Assembly (NCBI GenBank): GCA_959347315.1
Contig: OY365811.1
Location: forward strand, 32,787,406 to 32,851,405
Source: Bimastos eiseni
Taxonomy: Eukaryota > Annelida > Clitellata > Crassiclitellata > Lumbricidae
Direction: 5' to 3'
DNA: 64,000 nucleotides
The notes below the pieces were generated by a model, which was given only the letters and a program-made list of their open reading frames with translations, had not been told where the DNA came from and ran no database searches. A program made the position numbers and the translations under genes. Positions 1 through 10,927 of the stretch are shown in pieces. The stretch's first letter is position 1, and every line of letters begins with the position of its first letter.

Positions 1-622
1 TATTATGTAATTTAGTTGTGCTAAACATAGGTGAGGAAATACTTACTAGTGATGTCAGGATACTTGTGTTAATATTTCTGTCGTTTTCCTTTTCATTACC
101 GTTTTTTAATTAATTAACAAGAATTTATAACTGTTCTGGTTGTTGCTGTGATCACAAATTACTGACTTCAGATAGAGGCATTGTTGTGCATTATGCATAG
201 GTAAGCAATACAGGCCATGGCTAAGAAATGTTCCCTTGTGGCAAGAGGTGTAGAGTATTGGTGTGCAGAGACGAGGAAATAATTTTGGTTCCTGTATCCT
301 CTAACTAGTTGACTAGTCCTTCTTTTGTTAGGTGGCAGAGTTGGTTAAGCATATTGGCACCTTGCATGTGTGCCAACAGTTAAATTTGACTCGTGTGATA
401 ACTTTTCATCATTCACTCTTGCTATGTTTGTAATCATATTGCATATTATCAGTTTGAAATTAAACAATGATATTATATGTATTATAAAACAATTTATGCT
501 GTGTAGCTCAATAACAAACCGTTTAGGGATCCATAATAGTAATTTCTATGAAGCAAGGTTTAAATATGTTACTGAAATTTAAATGTTTTTCTTAATTTGA
601 CATGTTGTGTTTTATTTCTTAG
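1..622. other. Presumed WEE1 intron, no exon recognised
   Basis: AT-rich sequence upstream of the first recognised WEE1 exon. No open stretch here matches the preceding part of the kinase domain, so this is most likely intron. The acceptor that closes it is TTTCTTAG at about 615-622. Confidence 0.5.
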
Positions 623-2085
623 GGAAGTAGTCAAGAGCTACCACAGAATGGTCCTTTATGGCACAAACTGCGCGATGACGGCCTTCCAAGCATATCACAC
701 GTCTCTGTTGAATTTAACAGTTTACTGAGGGTATGATTATTTTACAGTTCTATAAAATTGGGCCCCTTCGCACTACATTTTGGTATCCAAGTTGAACATG
801 ACAATCTTCCCGAGTTATTCTTGTGAGTTATTTTGCGGCTGAGACCTTTTACAATGCTTTCTTTGGCAAAATTTTTTATGATAATCCTTGTAATAGGTTA
901 TTTTCTAAAGCTAAACTACTGCTGGGATCTGCAATTCTGCATCATATTTTGATATCACTGATTACCATGACACACAGATGAATCAATCAGATTTTGTCTT
1001 TAAAATAATTGTTTAGAAATAACTGTAGTCCCCAATATCTCTCTTTTCAAAGGATTGTTTTGTATTTTTGACGGCACCGGGATAAGTGGAAAGAGAAGAA
1101 TGGCTTGGTGTTCTTGAAGACTGGTGGGGACAGGATGTACACACACACTGAGCCTAATTAATGGATCATAGAAAAATGGAAAAGAACAGTGACATGTGCG
1201 ATTGACACCAACGGGTGATGAACACGTGGACGTAGATGATGATGATTTGTTTTAAATGGCCATTGACATTTCTTTGAAGGCTTGAGATTTGGTTTAACAA
1301 TTTCTTGTGAATTTGCAGTTGATGGCTGATGGCAATCCCGTTCTTCGCCCGAGTGTGTTTGAAATCTCTCATAGTCAGGTTCTCATGTCTTGTGCTAAAA
1401 AGACAAATGAGGAACTTCAGAGGCAACTAGAAGAGCAAAAGTTAAAGAATGAGCAGCTTCTGAGGTAGGTAACTCTGCTCATTTCTATGGTAATTGTTCT
1501 TGTATGAACTTTTGTGTAGATAGCACAGACATCAATGTTAATTTGTGCAGTTTTAAGTCTGCATAAATTTACATTTCTTTTGACATAAACCAAACTTCTA
1601 GTTTTTTCTGGCATATAGAATTTCAACCGGGCATCTCCGATGGTATCAATTTTTGATCGTTTCACTTGAAGCAAGGATTGCTTGATGATTATTGATTAGG
1701 AGAGTGGCACTACTGAAGTCATGGCGTTAGTTATTACCAAGTTTAGATAAAAGTAAAAGTGCAAGGGAGAATGCAGTCACAAAAGATGTCAGTAACACTG
1801 CTTTTGGTATGCATTTTAGAGGTGTTTGTGAAAGACAGCTTTCTACTAAAAGTCCGTATGAGTGAATTCAGACATTTTCATTGTTAACATGTGTTAAAAG
1901 ACTAAGTTTTATGTATGTTGTGTTGGGTAATGCATTATGAACACGAAATTTAATTTAATTTTTTGTCTTTTAAAAACAGGCAGCTCGACAGGCTGAAAGT
2001 GTTGTTCCAGAGCACAAATATTTTGACATCCAAAAAGACCCGCCTTGTTGGTCGACGATCTAATCGCACTCAAAGCTCGATCTAA
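623..2085 (+). CDS. WEE1: WEE1-type protein kinase, C-terminal exons (partial gene)
   Basis: Three coding exons at 623-730, 1319-1464 and 1980-2085 join in phase (0, then 2) with AG acceptors and GT donors and encode the last 119 residues plus TAA. Seen: the first exon reads GSSQELPQNGPLWHKLRDD, matching the end of the WEE1 kinase domain (LPRNGDQWHEIR in vertebrates). It is followed by the VLRPSVFEIS helix, equivalent to ERRPSAMALV, and then a coiled tail rich in E, Q, K and L. The extreme C-terminus has the TRLVGRRSNRTQSSI type tail found in WEE1. The catalytic lobe lies upstream of the window, and no further exon was recognised in 1-622. Known role: WEE1 is a nuclear kinase that phosphorylates CDK1 on the inhibitory tyrosine and holds cells in G2. 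The gene is convergent with MRPL21. WEE2 paralogues cannot be excluded, so the symbol is by family. Confidence 0.9.
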
Positions 2086-2262
2086 TGATCGTGTGATCAC
2101 AATGTGACAGTCTCGAAAAGTGTTCAGAAACACATCACTTGGGTCTTTCTACAGTTTCCTGTGCACACCGTTTAGTTGAAAAGACAATATCATGGCTTCT
2201 CTTTAAGCAGACATTTATTATTATGACAAATGTGATAGCTTTTACAATCCATATTATTTTTA

Positions 2263-2268
2263 AATAAA
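2263..2268 (+). terminator. Polyadenylation signal AATAAA of WEE1
   Basis: A canonical AATAAA lies 178 bases after the WEE1 stop codon. Further AATAAA copies at about 2501 and 3019 could be alternative distal sites. The intergenic stretch to the end of MRPL21 at 3684 is otherwise AT-rich and holds one SINE copy. Confidence 0.6.
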
Positions 2269-3353
2269 GCTTTTCTAAAATTTAGCCTAAGTGCCACAGA
2301 TGTTTCAGCCTATGGCAGTAAAAGAAGAGCCATGGAAAATGTTTTCTTCAGTTGTCTGCTAGATGTTTTGCATTCCAATTTTTGATGCAGCATATGCAGG
2401 TACCACAAGTAAAAGTTTTTTAATTCGTTATTCTGTAGTCTATAAATAAGTATGCGTGAAGTAACATATGTATAGTTTGAAGTTGAAATGAAATTGCACC
2501 AATAAACACTAGTGTAAAGTTTTGAGTATAATATTATGTAAACAGGTTGTGACTACAAGGCACCTTGAAAAATTCTAATGACTGATTGTCATTTAAACAA
2601 AATGAGAAAAGCTTAAAGCTTAGTTAAGATGTTGCCTCTGATCTGTTGAAATGCTGTGTTTTTCATTAGCACATAGCCTTGTGATCTACTAGGTGTTGGT
2701 CAAAGGCTGCCAAATCATAAAAGATAATTTTGTCTCGAAGAGGCAGTCGCATGATTATTGTTCCAAAGTAAAATGCACAACTTTTCCTGTTTTCTGAAAT
2801 TCTCAATTTACTCTATTTTTGCTTTGGTTTTAGATTAAGTAGTTAGATTAAGGTTGCCTAAGTTTTGGCTTTTCAATGGTAAGATGATGGGTGAAACATG
2901 TAATGACGTACTGCTTGGTCATTGTAACAATGACTCTATTTATATATCTGTGTATCCAACAATTTACATGTAAAGGCTGAGTATCATTTTTAGCATTTTG
3001 TGCCATTCAAATGACTTCAATAAATTCAAGTTTCCGACTGGGCTGCCTTTTGAGATTAGTATCTTGAATAGCTGCTTAAACTAGGGTCGTTTCTATATTG
3101 TTTTTGCAATGCACATTTTCTTGTTGGAAACCATTAAATTTAGAATGTGTGTATTTTGAGAGGAGGTTGAACTGCGAGGTTTGTTTTCAGATTGGCTTGA
3201 ATTATTAAAGTTGCTTTTTAAAATATTTCTACCTTACATTTATATTGTTGTGAATTTGATCTTGTGCAATGATGCATGAAGACGGACACTGTTTTTTAAC
3301 TTCTGGATTGTCATCAACTAAAGCTAATCAACAGCCCAAATGTACTAAACATA

Positions 3354-3510
3354 ACTGCCTGCCGTAACACTGTGAGTGAGCTGGTTCGACCCTCGTCCGA
3401 GGCATCAGTCACTGTAAAGACACTGAGCAAGTCCTTTGCACACACTTGCTCTGCAGTACAACTGCAATTGCGTGCAATTGCGCCGTCGAGGCGTGTGCAC
3501 TTTTGAGCAA
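3354..3510 (+). mobile_element. tRNA-derived SINE, copy 1 (head truncated)
   Basis: The sequence contains a B-box-like GGTTCGACCCT, then a tail that includes CTCGTCCGAGG, AGCAAGTCCTT, TTGCTCTGCA and GCCGTCGAGGC. The same ordered blocks occur on the opposite strand at 50373-50543, which defines a dispersed family. The A-box half of the head is missing here, and a 10-base piece around CAATTGCG is duplicated near the 3' end. Confidence 0.75.
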
Positions 3511-3683
3511 ACAATGTTCGCAAGAATTTCAAATCATTTACTTAACAATGCATATTCCTTAACAATGCATATTCCATTAAACAGAAGGAGTTTTGTACAA
3601 CTTCTTCGACAATAATTTGAATGTCACATTGCCAAGACCCTCTGTTGAAATGCAATTCAAAGTCATTGCAATGTCCCATTTAG

Positions 3684-6600
3684 CTATGAATGGTTGAGAG
3701 CAGTGATATCTATGTCGTTGATTCGTAGCACAGTTAGTGATTCTTTACGAACTGCAACAAATAACAGCTTAAATTAAGGAAAATTGTAGAACAGGTCCTG
3801 ATCACATGCAATATGTAAATTTAACAGGAAGAAACCAAGTTTCTCCATCCAACCCAACCAGATACAGTTCTTAAATAATTCTTTTAACAATGAAATAAAT
3901 AATTCAATTCTCAAAAAGCTCTTGAAATCACTGAAAGAGGATGCTACAGGGAAATTACTGTAATGGGAAATTACTGTAATGTGAAATTTATAGTGAAACA
4001 TTGAAATTCAAATCACGTAATTCCACTTACGTCTGAAAACACGATGGTCTTGTCGTTTGTAATACCAGAACATAATTTGTGTGTGCGACAACGTTTTTTC
4101 TATTACAGTTGCTTCAACGCGCACCATACTGGCACTAAAATCAACAGTATACAAACAAATGTTTATTAATTTCAGCCAATTAACTTTCACTGTTAAATTC
4201 TTTTTAAATCCAACTCAACCCATTATTTGTGGATATATTATATCTTCTCACTTCCACAATATTTCTTTGTTAAGTTCTCACTTTAGCAGAACAAATCTGC
4301 TCTTGTTGCAATATATGAGGTAGCTTTATACTTCTTGCTAACAAGAAACCCTTTACTAACGGTGAAGAAAAAATTATGCTGCAATTGAAATTGACTGATG
4401 TAGTTGTGTACAGTAACTTTCCTTTTTCTAAGTCACATGAATTTTATACTAACTTGATATGTTTCCATTGCAATACTATTCTGTTTTGATATCAGAACTT
4501 AATTTCATATATTTCATGGAAACCATTTTGTAATGAAGACCAGTGGCCTGCTGGGAGTTACACAATAGTTTGCACTGGCCCTTCTTGCATAATGTTTCAT
4601 AGTCACTGAAGAATTAGTATTAAGAGTATAAAAATAAATCCATTAAAGCATATAATAACCAAAAATAAACTTGATAACCTCTAAATGTGCAATATCAACT
4701 GTACACATATGTTCATACAAATAAACTCATTTAAAACAAACAAGTTTCATTCAACCATTCGCAATCATAATTTCCAAACTTCTAAAGCATAGAGTACGTA
4801 CGCTCAGAGGGGGAGTCCAGGAAAAGCGTATGTTTGCGTATGGGGGGGGGGAGGGGGTCGCTCAAAAGAAGTACGTACGCAGAGATAAAAAATTATGATG
4901 TGAAATACGTCGTATCTGTTGTCCTGTCTAATTATTACCAACATTCTCTTTTATAATGTTAACAAAATTTCTTAAATTTTATTTTGAACTAATGTATGAT
5001 CTAGTAGCATAAAATGAACAAAGTTTTATACAGTATATTAATAAATTTAATGATAATGTGCATAATACACATTAGCCATTAGCACACGTATTAAAAATTA
5101 AGCAAGTCTGGGGGGGTGGTGGTTGCAAAAGCGTACGTACTTTCGGGGGGGGGTGTCAAATGTACACCTTGCAACAGGGGGAGGGGTCCAAAAAGTCAAG
5201 TTTTCAGCGTACGTACTTTATGGACGGCCCCCAAGAGTGCTGCATGAAACCAGAGTCCTTGGGAGGTCAGAGTCCGGAGACAGAGTAATGGTCAATAAAT
5301 TTTAACTCACCTGAGAACAGGTCGACCAACAATAGTAAAGTCTTTTCCACCAACCAACAAAACCTATAGAGAAAAAACATGCTATTTAATGATTTTGAAG
5401 TTTTGTGCAAATATATCATAAATCCAGATGGCAATGCAAATATCCAGATGTTTACAGGAATCTATGCAGTCAAGTACAGCTCTTAGTATGTAAATAGGTC
5501 TTGTTTCTTCTTGTTGGATTGCTGAGGGTTTTTGTCTTTAAGCCAAAGAGCTTATAGACCGCAAAGCTCCTGCCAGTTAAGAGGGTTGAGGGTCATATAC
5601 ATGCATGTGAACAAGCTTTACAATCCTGGATAATTAATTGTCCTTATTTACACCTTATTGAGACGAATTCGTTCTCCAACGTCTGCTTCGATCGGCTTGT
5701 CCAGAATGACGATGTCTTCTGTGGTGATTTTACGCTGTTTTCCTGCCACATGTACGACAGCAAAGAGTCGACCGGCAGTACCTCCTTTCAACTGTCCATT
5801 TATTGCCTCTGCTACAACTAGAATTCATCAAGCACGTGATCACACTTAAAAAGGCCAGAAACTATTACAGAGCAAAACACTTGAGAGGAACACAGAAGAT
5901 GAATTTTAACGTTAACTTGTTCTCTTTAGACAAAATTAAAAGACAAAAGCTATTGAAGTTTTGATCCCATGACTATAACTCAAAGCAGTCTTAGATAAGA
6001 TGAAGTGTTGGCCAATAAAGGTTTAGTATTCACAATTCATACATGCCTACTTAGTTTGACATTATCGAATTTGATACAATGTTGCTACTCGACCAATAAG
6101 CCGAGTCAAAAAAATCAGTGTGTCCAACACGCCGAAGCGCCACCTACCCCTTATCCTATAAGACATCATGCATGCTTAAAAATCATGCAAAAATATGTGA
6201 TGTGCAGAAATTAGATTTGCATAGCATATAAATAGTGACTGTTGGAAGCAGAAATCGTGAAATATCATTGTCACAGTGAAGATTTTCTTTAGAACTTCAG
6301 TTTTATCTATTAGGAAGTGTGACTATTGGCTGGTTTGCTCCCTCAATATCTGACTATTGGAACAACAGCATGCACTTTGTACTGGAGGTGCATGTGCAAC
6401 ATATATCTTAAAATATCTTTCTGCCATGGCAGGGATTCAACCCATAATCCCTGGGTTGATGGTCCACTGTGCTAACCACTGGACTCTAAAGTAACTTATA
6501 TTAATATCAGCATTCTAATAATGCATGCCAAATCAAGTGCCATGAGTAACTGGCAATAATGTTCAGCTAAAAACGACTTAAGCAGGAGCACAATAAACAC

Positions 6601-9411
6601 AGATTAAAGAGAATTGAATTAATCATCACAGTGTGATGCCATTTACACAGCCCTCCCCCCTTCTTTCACAGATAAATCAACTTCAATCCATTTTGCACAC
6701 TGGACCTCAGATAATTCGACATTCCAAAGTTTAGTCTTTTACTGAACTGTACGTGGGATGAGCAGCAGTGGTCACCCACGTGAAGGCGTATGGCGTTCAG
6801 GATCCCTTGTGCTGATAACTGGCCAGTTGCTATCCATCAAAGGTCAGAGAGCTATCAGTATGTATTGTATTGTATTTACAGATTTCTATAACACCTCTCA
6901 CAGTACAACCATGTACTTCAGTGTCGTCCCTATCTGGTCGCAGGCCTCTTTCAGTGCAACACAAGGCTCATATGTCCCCTACTACAATGCACCTTGGGAG
7001 GCTTTGCCATGGTCCCCCCCTTATTCTCAAGCAGGCTTCTACACAACCTATAACACGAGCTTCTCGTCTGCAAGAGCTCAGTTGAAGACCATTCTAAACA
7101 ATGTAGGTTATGCAAAGTATTTGTCAGGTTGGAAGAAATCATGAAGACTGTCCTGAAGAGGCCTAATATAAACACGTAATTATGATCACAAACTCAAACA
7201 TTACAAACTGTGCTATCACAAACCTGTGCTAATGTCACCTCCAGCGAATAGTTCACTCTGTTTGTCTGTTTGTTGCGAACTTTGTAATGTTGAAGCACAT
7301 CTGTAATTTGAGAAAAGCATAACAGATCACTAAGAATCAATCAAACATGAATGACTCAAAAGCAATGAAAACAAACCTCCTCAAAATGTAATCAGAATTC
7401 ATGATGCTTTCAAAATGAACGCTTTTGATTACAATGCACATATGCATGTAAGTAAACATTTTCAAGAATTATACGGTAAGATGCACAGCTTTAAAACGTA
7501 ATAAAAATGATATCAGTATTTGTTTACCGTGTTGGCTATTTTTGACTTGGAAGACTAGATAGTTTTGATCAACGCAATAAAAGCTGAAGGCTATTTACTC
7601 ATTATAGAAACCATCAAGACATATTATTTCAATATCGCATACAGAATTCAGCCAAAAAACTGGAGTATTATATTTTAATGAGCCTACTATGCAAACGAAT
7701 AAACTGATACAGTATATCATTGTCATTCTCTAAACAATTGGTTGATCAAACTTTGACATTGCAACCCTAATCAATGGAAGTTGCAGAAAGAACTTTTCTG
7801 TTTAAATCACTGAGAGGGTCATACGCAATTTGATTCCTTAATCTCCTTAGCTGGAAAACAACATCCAAATCCATGGTCTGCATTGTGTTCACATTTATTA
7901 CTTCTGCACTTGTATATTAAGCATGACAACTAATGACAAAGTATATTATCTTCAATTTTAATTTCAAACTGAAAAACTGCAGTATTATTATAGGCACATT
8001 ATGAACGGATCATGACAAGTTATTACAGGAGTCAAATTTAACTGTCGGCAGCCATGCAAGGCTCCCATCACGTTAAAGCATCATTGGTAATGAAGAATTG
8101 TATACAAAGAACTTGTTTAAGTAACCGACTCTGGTGTATTTCAAAAGACAAAACAACAGCTGAAACCCAGTGACTGCAGAGTAACACAATGTACTTACCG
8201 GCTTATGCCGGTACCATTACAAATTGATGAGAGGCAAATGTGCACAACCTGCTTCAGGTCATTTCAGTCTTCTAGGTGAGTTATCGAATGTGTAAATGTT
8301 CAATCAGTCATAGAGTACGCACATTCAATACTTTATACAACCGTTTCAATTTTGGAGATTTAGCATTACACTGCAATGTTATTTACCATTATTATAAAAG
8401 TTACACAGAATCAGAGTGAGCAAAAGAAATCCATCATTCCCTTGTGTATGGCTAAGCCTACCTTCTTCCTTGTTTCACATAAGTCGACGTGAGGTTCAAA
8501 TGGACAGAAGGCCGTCGAGTGGTTGAACCTACAATCATTGTAAAGACACCACTTTAAAGATAGACAATTGCAGAGCACAGATATTAGCAATTGAACAACA
8601 ACTAACTTATAAAATAAAAAAATTATAAAATACAACAGCAACCACATTTCATAGCTTGTGTCCTCAAACAGTGGCACTCTGAGAATGACTTAGGGATGCA
8701 AAATGTATATACTACGAAGAATTGGGTGTGTAGTGATTTGCGGCTGGCATGCTAGACGTGGTAGGGAGCAAAACTCCTAATGTCTAGGTTGACAGAGGTC
8801 TAAATCCAAACCACAGACCCATGGCTGTCTCTTAAAGTTAATCCAAATGTGCTCAGAGCTAAACTTTGACCTTAGACTGACACGATCCAATCAGGAATAT
8901 AGATATTGTTGCCACAGATAGGATTGGATACAGTGCAGCACGTTCCACATAACAATTCTTAAAGTTAGTAAGTAATCAATGAGTAAAGAACATGATAAGA
9001 CACATTTGAGGAAATTAAATCAAATCCAGTCTTCTTTTCAACCATCAATCATCACAGGGACAAATAAATAAAGGTGACTAATAAACGCAATAAGGCAAGT
9101 ACCATAAATGTATCAGCAAAAATCCCAACAAATTACAGATGCTCAGAAAGTGACAATGTCCCGCTAGCTCGGGCTACCATATACATAAAAAAGTAGATGG
9201 CAACATCCCAAAACAACTATGCAACCATGAGCGCTTCTCACGCCAGAAACGTGGTCATCAAACAACAAAATTATGCCGCAATGTTTAGCAATAACAAGAT
9301 CACAAAAAGTAAAGTACATGCAACTTGTCTGCACAATTCATTTGAAGAACCAATGCTAAAATGGACTCTTGAAATCAGACGATTTAATCCCATCCATCCC
9401 AGGCGCGCCAT
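3684..9411 (-). CDS. MRPL21: Mitochondrial large ribosomal subunit protein bL21m
   Basis: Seven minus-strand exons, in order of translation: 9411-9351, 8528-8462, 7300-7224, 5817-5654, 5363-5311, 4128-4031 and 3751-3684. Every junction keeps phase (total 588 nt, 195 aa, human about 205). Seen: the core AGRLFAVVHVAGKQRKITTE, then ERIRLNKVLLVGGKDFTIVG, MVRVEATVIEKT and the end TVLRINDIDI, which follow human MRPL21 block by block. The N-terminus (MARLGWMGLNRLISRVHFSI) is basic and amphipathic, as expected for a mitochondrial presequence. Known role: bL21 binds 23S/16S-type rRNA in the large mitoribosomal subunit. The first exon is the weakest call because its donor is GTTCTT, though phase and presequence character fit. 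The frame also runs past the 4031 donor to a stop at 4008, but only the spliced version restores the conserved C-terminus. An inverted-arm element (4793-5232) sits in intron 5 and a SINE-like sequence in intron 3. Confidence 0.93.
4793..5232. mobile_element. Foldback/MITE-like element with GTACGTACGC repeats
   Basis: Two copies of GTACGTACGC on the left (4794 and 4871, 77 bases apart) face two copies of GCGTACGTAC on the right (5131 and 5207, 76 bases apart). G-rich runs lie beside the motifs, and an AT-rich centre (about 4885-5100) separates the arms. The right end reads ACGTACTTTATGGACGGCC. No transposase frame is present. It lies in an intron of MRPL21. Clear target-site duplications were not found, so the ends are approximate. 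Confidence 0.65.
6421..6490 (-). mobile_element. tRNA-like (SINE head) sequence
   Basis: Read on the minus strand, an A-box-like AGTGGTTAGCACAGTGG is followed at tRNA-like spacing by a B-box-like GGGTTGAATCCC. It does not fold convincingly into a full cloverleaf and lies in an MRPL21 intron, so it is more likely a SINE head or tRNA relic than a working tRNA gene. Confidence 0.5.
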
Positions 9412-10927
9412 TTTGTCTTTGCAAAGTTTTGAATTATCGTCCAAGGTTCCAGACTGTTAGTTCTGTTGTGTGTAGAGCATTCACTCTATCACATTGTGTT
9501 AACGCGTCATCTAGCAGTTGAATTGGGCACATTTTCTTACGATTATTTCGTAAACACTGGCAAGCGTAAATAAAAATTTATAAAGCACTTCCTCAGAGTT
9601 AATTACATGAGCAGCCAGCCTATTCATTATCACTGTCGTGTTAACCGTGAGTAGGCTGATCTTATAAAGTTACTTCTTTAGAGATCCAAAGTCTAGTTGC
9701 CAGAAAACTAGAGAAGAGACTGAGCGGGACTACAGTCACTGCACAGAGCAGAGTCGTGGTAATCTTAAACTCCAGACCTTTCAAGCGTCGCTCGAAAGTT
9801 AAGTGCAGGACTTGCACTTGGCTTTCTTACTCACTAGCGTTCGGTCGAGTCAGAATGGTTTCCACTTTTCAAAGGGTATTCAATAGACGTTATTAGTCTG
9901 TTACCCAGATGTCGGGATCAAAACAAGAGGCAGAACAACAGTAAAGGCAGACGTCCATTAGGTCGAGAATAAGTGAAAGGCGGATTCTCTAATGACTAAT
10001 GAGTCTGAGTTGGAATTCTTGAAACGGCGAGACTAGCCTTGAGTAGAGAGCCCGGTCGGTGGGGTTGATGCCTGGCGTTCGAGTGGCACATTACAAGATT
10101 TCGTGGTCACAGACGATCCCGAGGTCGATTGTGGTGGGCAAGTTGGTTTGCGCATCGACGCATGATTCTTTTTATACGTCGATGGGTTTACGTAATTAAA
10201 CGTGAAATCTGAACGGTAATATGTAATCTGCGAAAAAGCGACGAACACTGGATTCACCTTGACATTGGCCAGTTATGTGCGGTTTCGCTCTGTTATATGT
10301 TTTAAAGGCTTGCAATATAATTCGTCGTTACTTAACTGGAATATTTAAGGTGAGGATTATTGGGTCGTGTGCTAGATATTTTGTACTCACTCAGACTTGC
10401 GTTTTAGAAAAACATGTGCCTACATTTGCTTGCGGCTTTTCTGTGATTGCAGCTGTCTTGCTTGCGGCCCCTCATCGGCGGTAGGCCCTATTCTGTAAAC
10501 ATAATTGAATTTATTGGTAAACACCAAACACCATAGTGCCACATACGCCCGCTGAGAGCGATGCTGATTCGAGCGGCGCTGTATAAGTGCTCTACTTCAT
10601 TGCATTACATTACTTTATGGCCCTCAAGGGTGATAACATCCCAGTGTTTGCGTTTTTCGCGTTGCACATATTTGTGTGGACATCGAGAGTTAGCACTTGA
10701 AATATAGTGGCGTTATGGAACTATTTATTTATGGAACTAAAGCGCTGCATAAATTGCTTTCCAACTGATGAAATGAGGTTTCATTTGGAGTATGCAGTTA
10801 TAAGTGCTGTGTGGAATAATTCTATGCGTTTGGTATCCATGACTTTGTTTGGGGAGACTGAATAACAGTACTGTATTTTTGTTTGTCTTTGTGTTTAGAT
10901 AGATAATTCTCGTGATATCACTTCGTG
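9412..10927. promoter_or_regulatory. Divergent intergenic region between MRPL21 and HLCS
   Basis: About 1.5 kb separates the proposed MRPL21 start (minus) from the HLCS start codon (plus), and its middle part is less AT-rich than the surroundings. It may be a shared bidirectional promoter plus 5' UTR. Two short dyads lie at 9778-9798 and 9801-9819. No TATA box was recognised. A non-coding first exon of HLCS could lie near 10.3 kb but cannot be proved. Confidence 0.4.

Noticed and set aside
8411..8677. 88-codon minus-strand frame with a hydrophobic stretch, as a membrane protein
   Set aside because: The part at 8462-8528 is better explained as MRPL21 exon 2 in a different frame with good splice sites; the hydrophobic part is AT-rich intron.
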